Notes: generated from the letters alone by a model not told the origin. A DNA stretch of 64,000 nucleotides from Planctomycetota bacterium (GCA_026692665.1 JAPLOF010000051.1:43969-107968); one strand, 5' to 3'. Shown: positions 1-12,154, numbered from the stretch's first letter. Numbers and translations are program-made.

Positions 1-1189
1 GCACCGCCTGACCGATCTCGTGGGCCTCGCCCAGCACGGGGGGCAGATCCCGCAACGCGGCGACCGCGGCCGCATCGGTCCGCCCGGTCGCGTCCGAGAG
101 CTGGATCGCGACGTCCAGGGCCGCGGCGCGGTGCTGCACGAGAGCGATGGCGTCGGCGACGGGCTCGACGAGCGACAGCGGCACGGCGCGTGCCGTCCTG
201 GGCGTGAAGCGCAGCAGCTGTCCCACGGTCGTTCGGATGCGTTCCAGGCCCGAGCGCAGGAGGCCGTGGTACTGCTTGCGCTTCTCCGGCGGCAGCTCGC
301 CGCGCTCGAGCGCGTCCACGGCGTTCAGCAGTCCGCCGAGCGGATTGTTGATCTCGTGGGCGATGCCCGCGGCGAGCTCGCCGGTCGCCGCGAGCCGACG
401 CTGCGTCATCGCCGCGGCTTCGGCCCGACGGACCTGGTCCGTGGCCTCGCGGACCTCGCGTGCGCGCCGCGCGTCGAACCCCTCGATCTGTCCAGCCATC
501 ACGTCGAACGTGCGGATGAGGTCGCCCAGCTCGCCCGTGGAGTGGCCCCCGTCGGTTCGCGCCGACAGGTCGCCCCCGGCCAGTCGTCGCGCGACGGTCG
601 TGAGCTCCTGGACGGGGTCGAGCACCGCGCGGCGCAGCAGCCAGAAGGTCGCCAACGTGATCAGCACCGTGGAGATCACGAACCACGGCAGCAGGCGCTT
701 GAGCAGGCTGACCTGGCTCTCGAACCCGGACAGCGCGAACCAGCAGCCGCCCCACACCTCGCCCGAGCTGTCCGTGATGGGCATGGCCGTGCCGCCGTGG
801 CTCGGCAACGCGACGCCGGTGCCGATGGCGCGTTCGATGTCCCTCAACACTCCCTGTTCCTCGAAGTCGAGCGAGCGCGTCGACCGGCCGCGGGGATTGA
901 TCCAGGCGCCGCGCGGCCAGATGCGCCCGGCCGCATCCGTCTCCATGTTCCGGTGGACGATCAGCGTGTCGTCGAAGTAGGCCCAGGTCGGCCACTGCAG
1001 GATCGTGGCCACGTTGATCTCGCCCTGCGGACCGACGGTGGAACGCAGCCGGTCGAAGAGCGAGCGCGAGTACTCGGCGCGCAGTTGCTCGTCCACTTCG
1101 CGGCCGAAAAGCCCGAAACCGGTGCCGTACACCAGCAGGTTGATCGCCGAGACGATCAGCAGAACGCGGACGCGCAGCGACACCTTCAT
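1..1189 (-). CDS. Sensor histidine kinase, PilS-like position (partial, C-terminus off left edge)
   Basis: This is a membrane-bound two-component sensor. From ATG at 1189 it reads about 396 residues before the window ends. Membrane helices lie at about 7-28 and 166-186 and flank a periplasmic sensor of about 135 residues containing WAYFDDT, which faintly recalls CHASE4-type sensors. A HAMP linker (about 186-240) is followed by a HisKA domain with the phosphoacceptor motif HEINNPLGG at H278. The ATPase domain is only just entered at the edge (GEAHEIGQAV). It lies 42 bases after the pilC/gspF stop with GGAG 10 bases before its start, so it is probably the last visible gene of the pilus operon. 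In pilB-pilT-pilC-pilS-pilR clusters of other bacteria the kinase sits here, so a PilR-like regulator may follow to the left. The kinase assignment is firm; the pilus role is inferred from position. Confidence 0.88.
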   Translation of the reverse strand, partial: MKVSLRVRVLLIVSAINLLVYGTGFGLFGREVDEQLRAEYSRSLFDRLRSTVGPQGEINVATILQWPTWAYFDDTLIVHRNMETDAAGRIWPRGAWINPRGRSTRSLDFEEQGVLRDIERAIGTGVALPSHGGTAMPITDSSGEVWGGCWFALSGFESQVSLLKRLLPWFVISTVLITLATFWLLRRAVLDPVQELTTVARRLAGGDLSARTDGGHSTGELGDLIRTFDVMAGQIEGFDARRAREVREATDQVRRAEAAAMTQRRLAATGELAAGIAHEINNPLGGLLNAVDALERGELPPEKRKQYHGLLRSGLERIRTTVGQLLRFTPRTARAVPLSLVEPVADAIALVQHRAAALDVAIQLSDATGRTDAAAVAALRDLPPVLGEAHEIGQAV

Positions 1190-1231
1190 GCGCGCAGCGC
1201 TCCACGCCTCGCGGGCCGCTCTTCGACTGGC

Positions 1232-2327
1232 TCAGGCATTCCCGATCGTGTTCATGATCTCGAGGAGCGGGAGGAACAGCGCCACCACGATGAAACCGAC
1301 GAACCCGGCGACCACGATCAGGAGCGCGGGCTCGATGACCTTGAAAAGCGAGTCGATCTGGCGATCGACCTGGATTTCGTAGGCGTCGGCGACCTTGAGC
1401 AACATGCGGTCGAGCTCGCCGGTCGCTTCGCCGACGTCCACCATGTTCACCACGAGGTCGTCGAAGAGCCCGGTCTCCCCCATCGGTCGCGCGATGCCCT
1501 CGCCCTCCCGGACCGTGCGGCGGATCGACTCCACGCCCTCGGCCAGGACTTCGTTGCGCGTCGCGTCGCGCACGATGCCCAGGGAGTCGAGGTGCGGCAC
1601 GCCAGCCTGCACGAGCGTCCCGAAGTTGCGCGTGAACGCCGCGATCAGGCCCTTGGAGAGCAGTGGGCCGAACAGCGGCAGCCGCAGGTAGATCTTGTGG
1701 ACGCGGTAGCGATAGGGCTGACTCCGACGCATCGCCACCACGTGCGTGACGATCAGCGCGACGGGCAGGCCGAAGACGACGTACCAGCGGTCGACGGTGA
1801 AGCGCGAGACGTCCAGCAGGATCTGCGTCATCCGCGGCAGCTGGATGCCGAACGAACGGAAGATCTCCTCGAAGCGCGGGATGATGAACACGATGACGGC
1901 CGCGATCACGAGCACGGCCACCGAGATGATCACGCTGGGATAGATCGTGGCGTTCTTGATCTGTGCCGAGCACGCCGCCCGCTTCGCCGGCGCGGACCAT
2001 GTTGGCGTAGAGGCGGTCGAATGCCTGCGGGTGCTTCTCGAGCGCCTCCGAGAGCGGCGTGCCCGAGGTCACGTCCTCGACCACGTCCTGCAGCACGGCC
2101 TTGAACGGGCCGGGCCTCATCTGGCCCTCGAGGATCGTGAGCGCCTTGACGATCGGGATGCCCGCGTCCGTCAGGGTCGCGAGCTGCACCGTGAAGTCGG
2201 TGACCTGCCGCGGGCGGACGCGGCCGCGCGGGCGACGCGGCGCGGCAGCGCCGGAGTCCTCGCCCCGGTCCGGTGTCACGGCCGGGCCAGCCGCACGCGT
2301 CGCGGCTCGTTGGATCTTCTTGGCCAT
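1232..2327 (-). pseudogene. PilC/GspF inner-membrane platform protein, disrupted by an out-of-frame deletion
   Basis: The family forms the inner-membrane platform of type IV pili and type II secretion and contains two GspF domains. The N-terminal half starts at ATG 2327 (MAKKIQRAATR) and reads normally to MVRAGEAGGVLG near 1965. The downstream half, QIKNATIYPSVII to the stop at 1232, is in another frame from about 1963. Intact homologues have about 18-20 residues between the GEAGG and IYP motifs; here almost none remain, so roughly 55-60 bases, not a multiple of three, appear lost. The second GspF domain is complete (MVDVGEATGELDRM) with hydrophobic segments on both sides. Without the lesion the protein would be about 385 residues. 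It lies 19 bases after the gspE stop. It is either a true pseudogene or an assembly error; neighbouring motor genes look intact. Confidence 0.82.
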
Positions 2328-2346
2328 CCTGGGTCCGTCTCGCTCT

Positions 2347-4050
2347 CTAGCGCGCAGTTTCGCGCAGGACTTCCTCGATCGTGGTCTTGCCCGCGAGCAT
2401 CGCCTGGATGCCGACGTCGCGCAGGGATCGCATGCCCGCGCGCACGGCCGCCGCGCGGATCTCGCCCGTGGAGGCGCGCCGCAGGATCGCGGCGCGGATC
2501 TCCTCTCCGACGTGCAGGATCTCGAAGATCCCCGTGCGCCCGCGGTACCCGGTGTGGTGACACCGCGGGCAGCCCTTGCCGAACCAGAAAGGCTGGCCGC
2601 GCACGACCGCGGCGTCGGGGCCGAGCTCCAGGATCATGTCCTCGTCGGGCTCGTAGCGCTCCTTGCACGCGTCGCAGATGGTGCGCACGAGGCGCTGAGC
2701 CACGACGGCCTCGAGCGTCGCGGTGATCAGGAACGGCTCGACGCCCATGTCCACGAGGCGGGTGACGGTGCTGGGCGCGTCGTTCGTGTGCAGCGTCGAG
2801 AACACGGTGTGCCCCGTGAGGCTCGCTTCGACCGCGACCGAGGCGGTCTCGCCGTCGCGGATCTCGCCGATCAGGATCTTGTCCGGGTCCTGGCGCAGGA
2901 CCGTGCGCAGCACCGAGGCGTACGTCACGCCGATGTCGTCGTGGATCGGCACCTGCACGACGCCCTCGATGTCGTACTCGACCGGATCCTCGACGGTGAT
3001 GATCTTCAGGTCGGGCAGGTTCGTCTCCTGCAGCATCGCGTACAGCGTCGTGGTCTTGCCCGAGCCGGTGGGCCCCGTCACCAGCACGATTCCGTGAGGC
3101 AGACGCGTGAGGCGCGTGAGCTGCTCGCGATCCGACGGCCCCAATCCCAGTGCTTCGAGGTCCAGACTGACCGCGCTGCGATCGAGCACGCGCAGCACGC
3201 AGCCTTCGCCGGAGACGCCGGGGATCGACGCCACGCGCAGGTCCACGGGCCGCCCGTCGATCGCGAGCTCGATGCGTCCGTCCTGCGGCATGCGCGTCTC
3301 GGCGATGTCGAGGTCGGCCAGGACCTTGATGCGCGCGATGAGCGGCTGCGCCAGGTGCGCCGGCGGCGCCTCGATCTCGTACAGGGAGCCATCCACCCGG
3401 TAGCGGATGCGCAGGATCCCCTCGAACGTCTCGAAGTGCACGTCGCTGGCGCGGTCCTGGATGGCCCGGTGCAGGATCGAGTTCAGGAGGCGCACGACCG
3501 GCGCGCTCTTCGCCGCGGACTGGACGTCCGCGCCCGAAACCGCCCGCGCCGCGTCACGGATCGCGTCCGCCAGCGAGCCCTCGGGGCCGTAGTGCTCGAG
3601 GACCTTGGCCTTGATCTGCGCCGCGTCGGCGAGCGCCGCGCGCACGTCGATGCCCTTCTGGAACCGCAGGTCCTCCAGCACGGCCGTGTTCAGGGGATCC
3701 GCGATCGCGACCACGAGCGTCTTGCCTTCGATGCGCAACGGAAGGACTCCGTACGCGTGCGCGGAGCTCGCGTCGACGAGCGCCAGCGCGGCCTTCTCCG
3801 GTGTCACGCGCGCGAGGTCGACGGCCTCGAGCCCGGCCTGCTCGGCCAGCGCGCGGGCGACCTGGGCCGTGGTCGCGTGGCCGAGTTGCACGAGGCACTG
3901 GCCGATCAGTCCACCGTGCTTGCGCTGCTCCGCCAGGCCCTCCTGGACCTGACCTTCCTTGACGACGCCCTGCCCCTTCAGCACCTGGCCGAGGAGTCGC
4001 CTCCCGGCGCCGCTCGACGGGCCGGAGCTGCTGGGCGCGGCCGGGCTCAC
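2347..4050 (-). CDS. GspE/PulE/PilB-family assembly ATPase (second copy)
   Basis: This 567-residue hexameric ATPase would power pilus or pseudopilus assembly from the cytoplasm through the PilC/GspF platform. It has a GspE N-terminal (MshEN-like) domain at about 45-150 and an N2 domain at about 180-300. Walker A is GPTGSGKT at 326-333, the Asp box VEDPVEY is at 353-359, Walker B ILIGEIRD is at 392-399, and the His box contains TGHTVFSTLHT. Two cysteine pairs, C459/C462 and C494/C497, form the usual zinc-binding C-terminal subdomain. The GTG start at 4050 overlaps the pilT stop as GTGA, which indicates translational coupling and rules out the much longer open frame upstream. It keeps the RQDPD motif before Walker B, unlike its paralogue at 5120-6784. 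PilB and GspE cannot be separated by sequence alone. Confidence 0.93.
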   Translation of the reverse strand: MSPAAPSSSGPSSGAGRRLLGQVLKGQGVVKEGQVQEGLAEQRKHGGLIGQCLVQLGHATTAQVARALAEQAGLEAVDLARVTPEKAALALVDASSAHAYGVLPLRIEGKTLVVAIADPLNTAVLEDLRFQKGIDVRAALADAAQIKAKVLEHYGPEGSLADAIRDAARAVSGADVQSAAKSAPVVRLLNSILHRAIQDRASDVHFETFEGILRIRYRVDGSLYEIEAPPAHLAQPLIARIKVLADLDIAETRMPQDGRIELAIDGRPVDLRVASIPGVSGEGCVLRVLDRSAVSLDLEALGLGPSDREQLTRLTRLPHGIVLVTGPTGSGKTTTLYAMLQETNLPDLKIITVEDPVEYDIEGVVQVPIHDDIGVTYASVLRTVLRQDPDKILIGEIRDGETASVAVEASLTGHTVFSTLHTNDAPSTVTRLVDMGVEPFLITATLEAVVAQRLVRTICDACKERYEPDEDMILELGPDAAVVRGQPFWFGKGCPRCHHTGYRGRTGIFEILHVGEEIRAAILRRASTGEIRAAAVRAGMRSLRDVGIQAMLAGKTTIEEVLRETAR

Positions 4051-5102
4051 AACCGTGCCTCCAGGTCCTTGTCGTCCTGCGCGGCGTCGATCGCGATCTC
4101 GCGCGAGATCTGGCCCTTCTTCGCCAGCTCGAGCAAGTAGTCGTCGAGCGTGATCATCCCGAGCTTGCGCGAGGTCTGAATCGTCGAGTTGATCTTGTTC
4201 GTCTCGTTCTTCCGGATCAGGTTCGCGATCGCCGGAGTCATGATCATGATCTCGAAGGCCGCGATCCGGCCGGTCGCGTCCTTCTTCGGAAGGAGCACCT
4301 GGCTGATCACCGCCAGGAGCGAGACCGAGAGCTGCGCGCGGATCTGTTCCTGCTGGTTCGCCGGGAACGCGTCGATGATCCGGTTCACCGTGCGAGCGGA
4401 CCCCGTGGTGTGCAGGGTGCCGAACACGAGGTGGCCCGTCTCGGCGGCCGTGATCGCGGCCGAGATCGTCTCGAGATCGCGCATTTCGCCGAGCAGGATC
4501 ACGTCGGGGTCCTGTCGCAGCACGCGTCGCATCGCCTCGGGGAAATCGGGCACGTCCACGCCGACTTCGCGCTGCGTCACGAGCCCCTTCTTGTGCCCGT
4601 GGAAGTACTCGATCGGGTCCTCGATCGTGACGACGTGCCGGTCCATCGTCTGGTTGATCCAATCGATGAGCGTCGCGAGGGTCGTCGTCTTTCCGGAGCC
4701 CGTCGGACCGGTGACGAGGATCAGCCCGCGCGGCTTGCGCAGGAGCGGCTTCACGCCGTCGGGAAGCCCGATCTCCTCGAAGGAGAGCAGCCGGTTCGGG
4801 ATCAGGCGCAGAACGGCCGAGGTGCGACCGCGCTGGCGCAGCACGCTGACCCGGAAGCGGTCGCCGCCGGTGTGAGCGAGTCCGAAGTCGGTCGTACCGA
4901 TCTTCTGGACCTCCGCCCACTGCGAGTCCGAGCACAGCTCGCGGCACAGGGCGAGGCACGCGGCGTCGTCCAGGATGGGATCGTCGAGCGCGACGAGGTC
5001 GCCCTTGATCCGCGCCACGGGCGGGCGACCCGGGTTCAGGTGCAGATCGGAGGCCTTCTTCTGCACGCAGAGGGTCATCAGGTCGCGCACGCTCTTCGTC
5101 AC
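4047..5102 (-). CDS. pilT: Twitching motility retraction ATPase PilT
   Basis: PilT depolymerises type IV pili at the inner membrane by ATP-driven retraction. The 351-residue protein has family-typical length and organisation: an N-terminal PAS-like domain with ASDLHL at 17-22, Walker A GPTGSGKT at 132-139, Asp box IEDPIEY at 160-166, Walker B VILLGEMRD at 201-209, and His box TGHLVFGTLHT at 222-232. A version of the PilT signature reads AIANLIRKNE (291-300), where the textbook form is AIRNLIREGK. The start is GTG at 5102, chosen because family members begin just before this helix and because GGAAGG lies 11 bases upstream. It sits 17 bases after the first ATPase and overlaps the next ATPase by four bases. 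Having a retraction motor argues for a true type IV pilus rather than only type II secretion. Confidence 0.94.
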   Translation of the reverse strand: MTKSVRDLMTLCVQKKASDLHLNPGRPPVARIKGDLVALDDPILDDAACLALCRELCSDSQWAEVQKIGTTDFGLAHTGGDRFRVSVLRQRGRTSAVLRLIPNRLLSFEEIGLPDGVKPLLRKPRGLILVTGPTGSGKTTTLATLIDWINQTMDRHVVTIEDPIEYFHGHKKGLVTQREVGVDVPDFPEAMRRVLRQDPDVILLGEMRDLETISAAITAAETGHLVFGTLHTTGSARTVNRIIDAFPANQQEQIRAQLSVSLLAVISQVLLPKKDATGRIAAFEIMIMTPAIANLIRKNETNKINSTIQTSRKLGMITLDDYLLELAKKGQISREIAIDAAQDDKDLEARL

Positions 5103-5119
5103 GGTGTTCGCATCCTTCC

Positions 5120-6784
5120 CTAGAGATCCTCGCCCGCCGCGAGCCGGGTCACGCGCACGACCTCGTTCACGCTGGTGTCGCCGCGCAGGACTTTTCGCGC
5201 GCCGTCCGTGACGAGCGGGCGCAGGGCGCCGCTCGCGGCGGCGCGCTCCCGCACGGCCTGGAGTCCCGACCCCTCGAACACGAGCTCGCGGATCGCGTGG
5301 TCCATCTCGAGGAGCTCGAAGACCGCGATCCGCCCGCGGTACCCGGAGCCCTCGCACGACCGGCATCCGCGCGCGCGACGGAACTTGCGGCCCGCGACGT
5401 TCTTCGGGTCGAACCCCAGGGCGCGGATCTCGGCTTCGGTCGGCGGGTACTCCTCGGCGCACTCGCGGCACAGTCGGCGCACGAGGCGCTGCGCGACGAC
5501 GGCCTGCACCGAGGCCGACACGAGGAACGGCTGGACTCCGATGTCGACCAGGCGCGTCAGGGCCGAGGGCGCGTCGTTGGTGTGCAGCGTCGAGAACACG
5601 AGGTGTCCCGTGAGCGCCGACTGGATCGCGATCTCCGCCGTCTCCTTGTCGCGGATCTCGCCGACGAGGATGACGTTCGGCGCGGCCCGCAGCATCGCCT
5701 TCAGGATCCGCGCGAACGTCAGGCCGATCTTCGCGTTGACCTGGACCTGGTTGATCCCGCTGATGTGGTACTCGACCGGATCCTCGGCCGTGATGATCTT
5801 CACGTCGGGCCGGTTGAGCTCCGTGAGCGCGCCGTAGAGCGTGGTCGTCTTCCCCGAGCCCGTCGGCCCCGTCACGAGCACGATCCCGTTCGGGCGGCGG
5901 ATCTGCCGCCGGAACCAGCGGTAGTCGTCGTCCTCGAAGCCCAGCTCCTTCAGCGAGATCAGGGAGCGCGAGCGGTCGAGCAGGCGCATCACGATCGTCT
6001 CGCCGTGGCTCGAGGGCAGGATCGAGCAACGCACGTCGATCTCCCGGCCGTCGATCGTGAGGCCGATGCGCCCGTCCTGGGGCTTGCGGCGCTCGGCGAT
6101 GTCCATCGAGGCCATGATCTTGAGGCGCGAGACGAGGGGCGCGTGGAGGTGCAGCGGGTGCTCGGCGATGTCGCGCAACATGCCGTCCACCCGGAAGCGC
6201 ACGCGGACGGCCGTGCGGCCCGGCTCGATGTGGATGTCGCTCGAGCGCGCCTCGAGCGCCTGCTGGAACGTGCGCGTCACGAGCCGGACGATCGGCGCGT
6301 CGCTCTCCGCGTCGCCCTCCTCCACCTTCATCGAGCGGGCGACCGACGTGTCGGTCGGTGCCGCGCCGTAGTAGCGCGCCAGCGCGCGCTTCAACGCCGA
6401 CGGCGTCGCGAGCGCCGCGGCGACGTCGATTCCGAGCGCGAAGCGCAACTGGTCGACGAGGATGCGCTTCGTCGGGTCCTCGATCGCCACGACGAGCCGG
6501 CCGGCCTTCTCCAGCACGGGCACGAGTCCCGCGTCGCGGGCCATCTCGGCCGGCACGCGCGCCAGGACTTCGGGCGCGATGCGGCCCTTGTCCAGGTCGA
6601 CGAAGGGCAGGCCTTGTTCCTTGGCGTAGGTCCGGTAGAGGGTGGTCTCGTCGACGAGCGCCAGCTTCGCGAGCGCCTCGTCGAGGCGCAGCCCCCCGTT
6701 CCGCTGGTAGGCCTGGGCCTCGCGGAGCGCGGCTTCGGTGAGCGCGCCCGAAGCGACCAGCATCTCGCCGAGGGTCTGGGACAC
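5120..6784 (-). CDS. GspE/PulE/PilB-family assembly ATPase (first copy)
   Basis: This 554-residue paralogue of the ATPase at 2347-4050 is the first gene of the motor cluster. It has a GspE N-terminal domain (about 1-140), Walker A GPTGSGKT at 306-313, Asp box AEDPVEY, Walker B VILVGEIRD at 371-379, His box TGHLVFSTLHT, and zinc cysteines C439/C442/C474/C477. The RQDPD motif that usually precedes Walker B reads RAAPN (366-370), an unusual change close to the active site. The start is GTG at 6784 (MSQTLGEML). A longer reading to 6871 would begin inside the hairpin terminator of the preceding gene. A run of nine G lies at 6787-6795, just upstream. Two assembly ATPases around one PilT may drive different fibres or form mixed motors (inference). 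Confidence 0.9.
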   Translation of the reverse strand: MSQTLGEMLVASGALTEAALREAQAYQRNGGLRLDEALAKLALVDETTLYRTYAKEQGLPFVDLDKGRIAPEVLARVPAEMARDAGLVPVLEKAGRLVVAIEDPTKRILVDQLRFALGIDVAAALATPSALKRALARYYGAAPTDTSVARSMKVEEGDAESDAPIVRLVTRTFQQALEARSSDIHIEPGRTAVRVRFRVDGMLRDIAEHPLHLHAPLVSRLKIMASMDIAERRKPQDGRIGLTIDGREIDVRCSILPSSHGETIVMRLLDRSRSLISLKELGFEDDDYRWFRRQIRRPNGIVLVTGPTGSGKTTTLYGALTELNRPDVKIITAEDPVEYHISGINQVQVNAKIGLTFARILKAMLRAAPNVILVGEIRDKETAEIAIQSALTGHLVFSTLHTNDAPSALTRLVDIGVQPFLVSASVQAVVAQRLVRRLCRECAEEYPPTEAEIRALGFDPKNVAGRKFRRARGCRSCEGSGYRGRIAVFELLEMDHAIRELVFEGSGLQAVRERAAASGALRPLVTDGARKVLRGDTSVNEVVRVTRLAAGEDL

Positions 6785-6856
6785 GTGGGGGGGGGCGGCG
6801 GGTTGCGGACGGGCGGGACTAGGGCCCGACGAGCGGGCAGGTAACGTACAAAACGA

Positions 6857-6889
6857 GCGACCGCCCCGCACGGTGGGCGGAGCGGTCGC
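6857..6889 (-). terminator. Hairpin terminator after the DUF1573 lipoprotein gene
   Basis: Arms 6857-6869 and 6877-6889 (GCGACCGCCCCGC against GCGGAGCGGTCGC) pair over 13 positions with one mismatch and a 7-base loop. On the minus strand the hairpin is followed by TCGTTTTG, a short U tract, so it fits an intrinsic terminator. It lies 40 bases beyond the lipoprotein stop and before the pilus operon, separating the two transcription units. Confidence 0.75.
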
Positions 6890-6928
6890 GGGGCGGCCGG
6901 CGTGGCCGCGCGGTACGGTACGCCGGGT

Positions 6929-8503
6929 CTACTTCGGCGCCTGTTCCGCGCCCGGAGCGCCGGCTCCGCCGCGGCAGACGCCCGTGATCGGGATCTTGAT
7001 CTCGGGCTTGTCGGGGTGGCCGATCTTCACGACCAGCATCCCGCTGAAGCTGCCCGAGAGCGAATCCGGCAGGCCGTTCAGGGTGACCTCGACGTCGACC
7101 GCGTTCTCGTTCGGAACGGGGCGCACGACGGCGTTGAAGTTCTTCGAGAACTCCCACTCGGCCGTGTCGCGACCTTGGATCGAGACCTCGGGGGCGGTCA
7201 GCTTGAACTCGCCGTCGTGGCTCGTGATGCGGACCGTGCGCGCCATCGTCTGGCCCGGGCGGATGAGGCCCAGCGAGACGAACTGCGGGTTGAAGGAGAT
7301 GGCGCCCGTGACGCGCGCCATGACCGTCGCCTGGACTTCGTACGTCGGCATCGCGCCGTTCGGCATCTTCTCGCCGCCCGGGATCGACATGTCGCTCTTC
7401 AGCTGGACCGAGTAGGCGAGGCTGCCCTCGACGAGGCCCGGACCGGCCGTGGCGACGAGTTCCCAACGCGTGGCCTTGCCTTCGGCGTCTTCATCGAGCG
7501 CCTTCAGGTCGATCTTCAGCCCCTGCGGCATGTTGTCCTTGACCGCGCTGAGCTTGACACGCTGGCCCTTGGCCGTCGTGACCGTGAGCTTGTCCGTCGC
7601 CGTGTCCTTCTGCGACAGGTTCTGGAAGTTGATGCTCGGCGGGTTGACGGTGAAGAACGGATCGACGTCGGCTTCCAGCGAGAGGATCGTCTGGCCGCGC
7701 GGGTCGTTCGTGAACATGTTGATCTTGCTGCCGGCGTGACCGCGCTTGTTCTGCGTGTGCAGCGTCGCGGCGATCTCGATCTTGCGCCCCGGGGGCAGCG
7801 GCTTGCCGTACTGGTACGGCACCATCTGGCCTTCGTTGTCCTGGGCGGTGATCTGCGCCACCGTGCAACCGCAGGTCGGCTTGGCCTGCTTGATGATCAG
7901 GTCCTCCTCGCCCGAGGACTGCATCAGGAACTTGTGATTCAGGACGTCGCCCTGCATGACCTTGCCGAAGTTGATCGTGTCCGAACCGAACTCGTAGGTG
8001 ATGCGCGCCTTGGAGTTCGGGTCCGTGTCGGTCAGCGGATCGACGGCGCCCTTCGCGGCCGCGGCCTTGGCGTCGAGCGCCTTCTGCGTCTCGGCCTTGA
8101 TCTGCTCCGGGCTCTTCAGCTCCGGCGTCGGAGCCTTGCCGGCCTGCGTGGCGGCGACGTCGTTCGAAGCCTTCTGGGCGGCCTGCGTGGCGGCCAGGCC
8201 AGCCTTCTGCGTCGCGTCCTTGGCGGCCGCGACGGTCTGCTCGGTCGCGCCCTTCACCGCAGCGGCGGTCTTCTCCGCCGCTTCCTTGGTGGCGGCGGCG
8301 GTCTTGTCGGCGGCCGACTTCACGGCTTCGGCGGTCTTGGCCGCGGCGTCCGCGGGGGCCGCCGGTGCGCTGGCCGTCTTGGCCGGCGCGGCGGTCTTGG
8401 ACGTGTCGCTGCACCCGGGCAGCAGGGCGGCCACGGCGACGAGCGCGCCGGCGGCGAGGAGGCGGCGCGCGACGACGCCTTGCATGAGGGCTTTGAGCAG
8501 CAT
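6929..8503 (-). CDS. DUF1573-domain lipoprotein with long Ala/Lys-rich helical spacer
   Basis: This is a 524-residue exported protein of unknown function. The first 30 residues form a signal peptide ending in the lipobox LLPGC (C31), so it is probably a lipid-anchored envelope protein. Residues about 35-130 are a long charged helix built from KTAEAVKSAADK-like repeats, probably coiled coil. A DUF1573 domain follows (about 140-250: FGKVMQGD, then PTCGCTVAQ), an Ig-like fold common in Bacteroidetes and Planctomycetes. The C-terminal half looks like further beta-sandwich repeats (VSLGLIRPGQT). ATG at 8503 has GGAG 8 bases upstream (GGAGAACGAATC). A longer reading to 8659 adds no signal sequence. 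A hairpin with a U tract ends the unit. No enzymatic motif was seen. Confidence 0.88.
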   Translation of the reverse strand: MLLKALMQGVVARRLLAAGALVAVAALLPGCSDTSKTAAPAKTASAPAAPADAAAKTAEAVKSAADKTAAATKEAAEKTAAAVKGATEQTVAAAKDATQKAGLAATQAAQKASNDVAATQAGKAPTPELKSPEQIKAETQKALDAKAAAAKGAVDPLTDTDPNSKARITYEFGSDTINFGKVMQGDVLNHKFLMQSSGEEDLIIKQAKPTCGCTVAQITAQDNEGQMVPYQYGKPLPPGRKIEIAATLHTQNKRGHAGSKINMFTNDPRGQTILSLEADVDPFFTVNPPSINFQNLSQKDTATDKLTVTTAKGQRVKLSAVKDNMPQGLKIDLKALDEDAEGKATRWELVATAGPGLVEGSLAYSVQLKSDMSIPGGEKMPNGAMPTYEVQATVMARVTGAISFNPQFVSLGLIRPGQTMARTVRITSHDGEFKLTAPEVSIQGRDTAEWEFSKNFNAVVRPVPNENAVDVEVTLNGLPDSLSGSFSGMLVVKIGHPDKPEIKIPITGVCRGGAGAPGAEQAPK

Positions 8504-8616
8504 GATTCGTTCTCCGGTGGAGGGCCGAGGGTAGCCCGGCTGGGTGACCCGCGCCACTACGCAATGGCCGGGTAAGGGTTGGCCGGAAGATGGCGCCGGA
8601 CGTGATTTCCTCGTTC

Positions 8617-8644
8617 CCCGGCTGCGGCCGGGGCCGCAGCCGGG
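8617..8644. promoter_or_regulatory. Perfect 12-bp inverted repeat in a divergent intergenic region
   Basis: CCCGGCTGCGGC (8617-8628) and GCCGCAGCCGGG (8633-8644) are perfectly complementary around a four-base loop. The element lies 113 bases from the DUF1573 lipoprotein start (minus) and 53 bases from the small exported protein start (plus). It could be an operator or a leader hairpin; no gene ends here that would need a terminator. Confidence 0.55.
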
Positions 8645-9307
8645 CCGGCCCGCGACCACGGGGTGGTCTCGGCACCGAGGACTGCTAGGCTCCGCGCGTG
8701 GGGCGAATCCTCTCTTCGGCAGCCTGGGCGCTCTCCTGGACCCTCCTGTGCGGGGCCTGCGTGTCCCCGCCCGAGCCGGCGGACATCCTGGCCGTGGGCT
8801 TCCGAACGCCCGAACAGGCCTTCCGGACGTTCCAGACCGCCACGCGCCTCGACAACCCCGACCTGGAACTGCGCTGTTTCTCCCTGGATTTCCGCGCGCG
8901 CAACCGCATCTCGCAACTCACCTGGCGGGAGGGTCGGGCCGAGCTCTACGCGCGCCAGCCCTGGCTGCGCGCCGGAATCGCCGGAGCGGAGGTCGTTGAC
9001 GTCCGCTCCAGCGCGGGGCATGCCCGCCTGCGGATCGACACGGCGGGGGGCGAGTACGTGGTCGAGCTCGTGCGCGAGGACTTCGCCGAGGCCTGGGCCG
9101 GGTCCGAGCGGGTCCTGGACGAGTCGATCGACTGGCGCACCCAAACCGGGGTCCAGCCCGGCGCGGGCGAGCGTCGATGGATCTTCGGCCGCGTCGCCAT
9201 CCCCTCCGGCGTCGACGAGTCCGCGATCACCGAACAGCGGTACGGGAGGGAGTGGAAGATCGACGACGTCGGCCCGCTCGAAGCGGCCGGCGAGGCCCCC
9301 CCCCACC

Positions 9308-12073
<2,766 letters not shown>

Positions 12074-12154
12074 ACCCTCGGCACGGTCCGGTCCTCCACA
12101 CCTCCCGGCGCGGGCCCGGAGGGCGAGCCGGGCGGCGGAATCAGCGCCCCAAGC

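Noticed and set aside
20..2104. A 694-residue open frame on the plus strand
   Set aside because: It is antisense to the histidine kinase and pilC/gspF, rich in Arg/Asp/His as expected for reverse-frame readings of GC-rich genes, and has no domain.
6785..6871. An earlier start for the first PilB-like ATPase at 6871
   Set aside because: It would lie inside the hairpin terminator of the preceding gene and crosses nine G; the family N-terminus begins at 6784.
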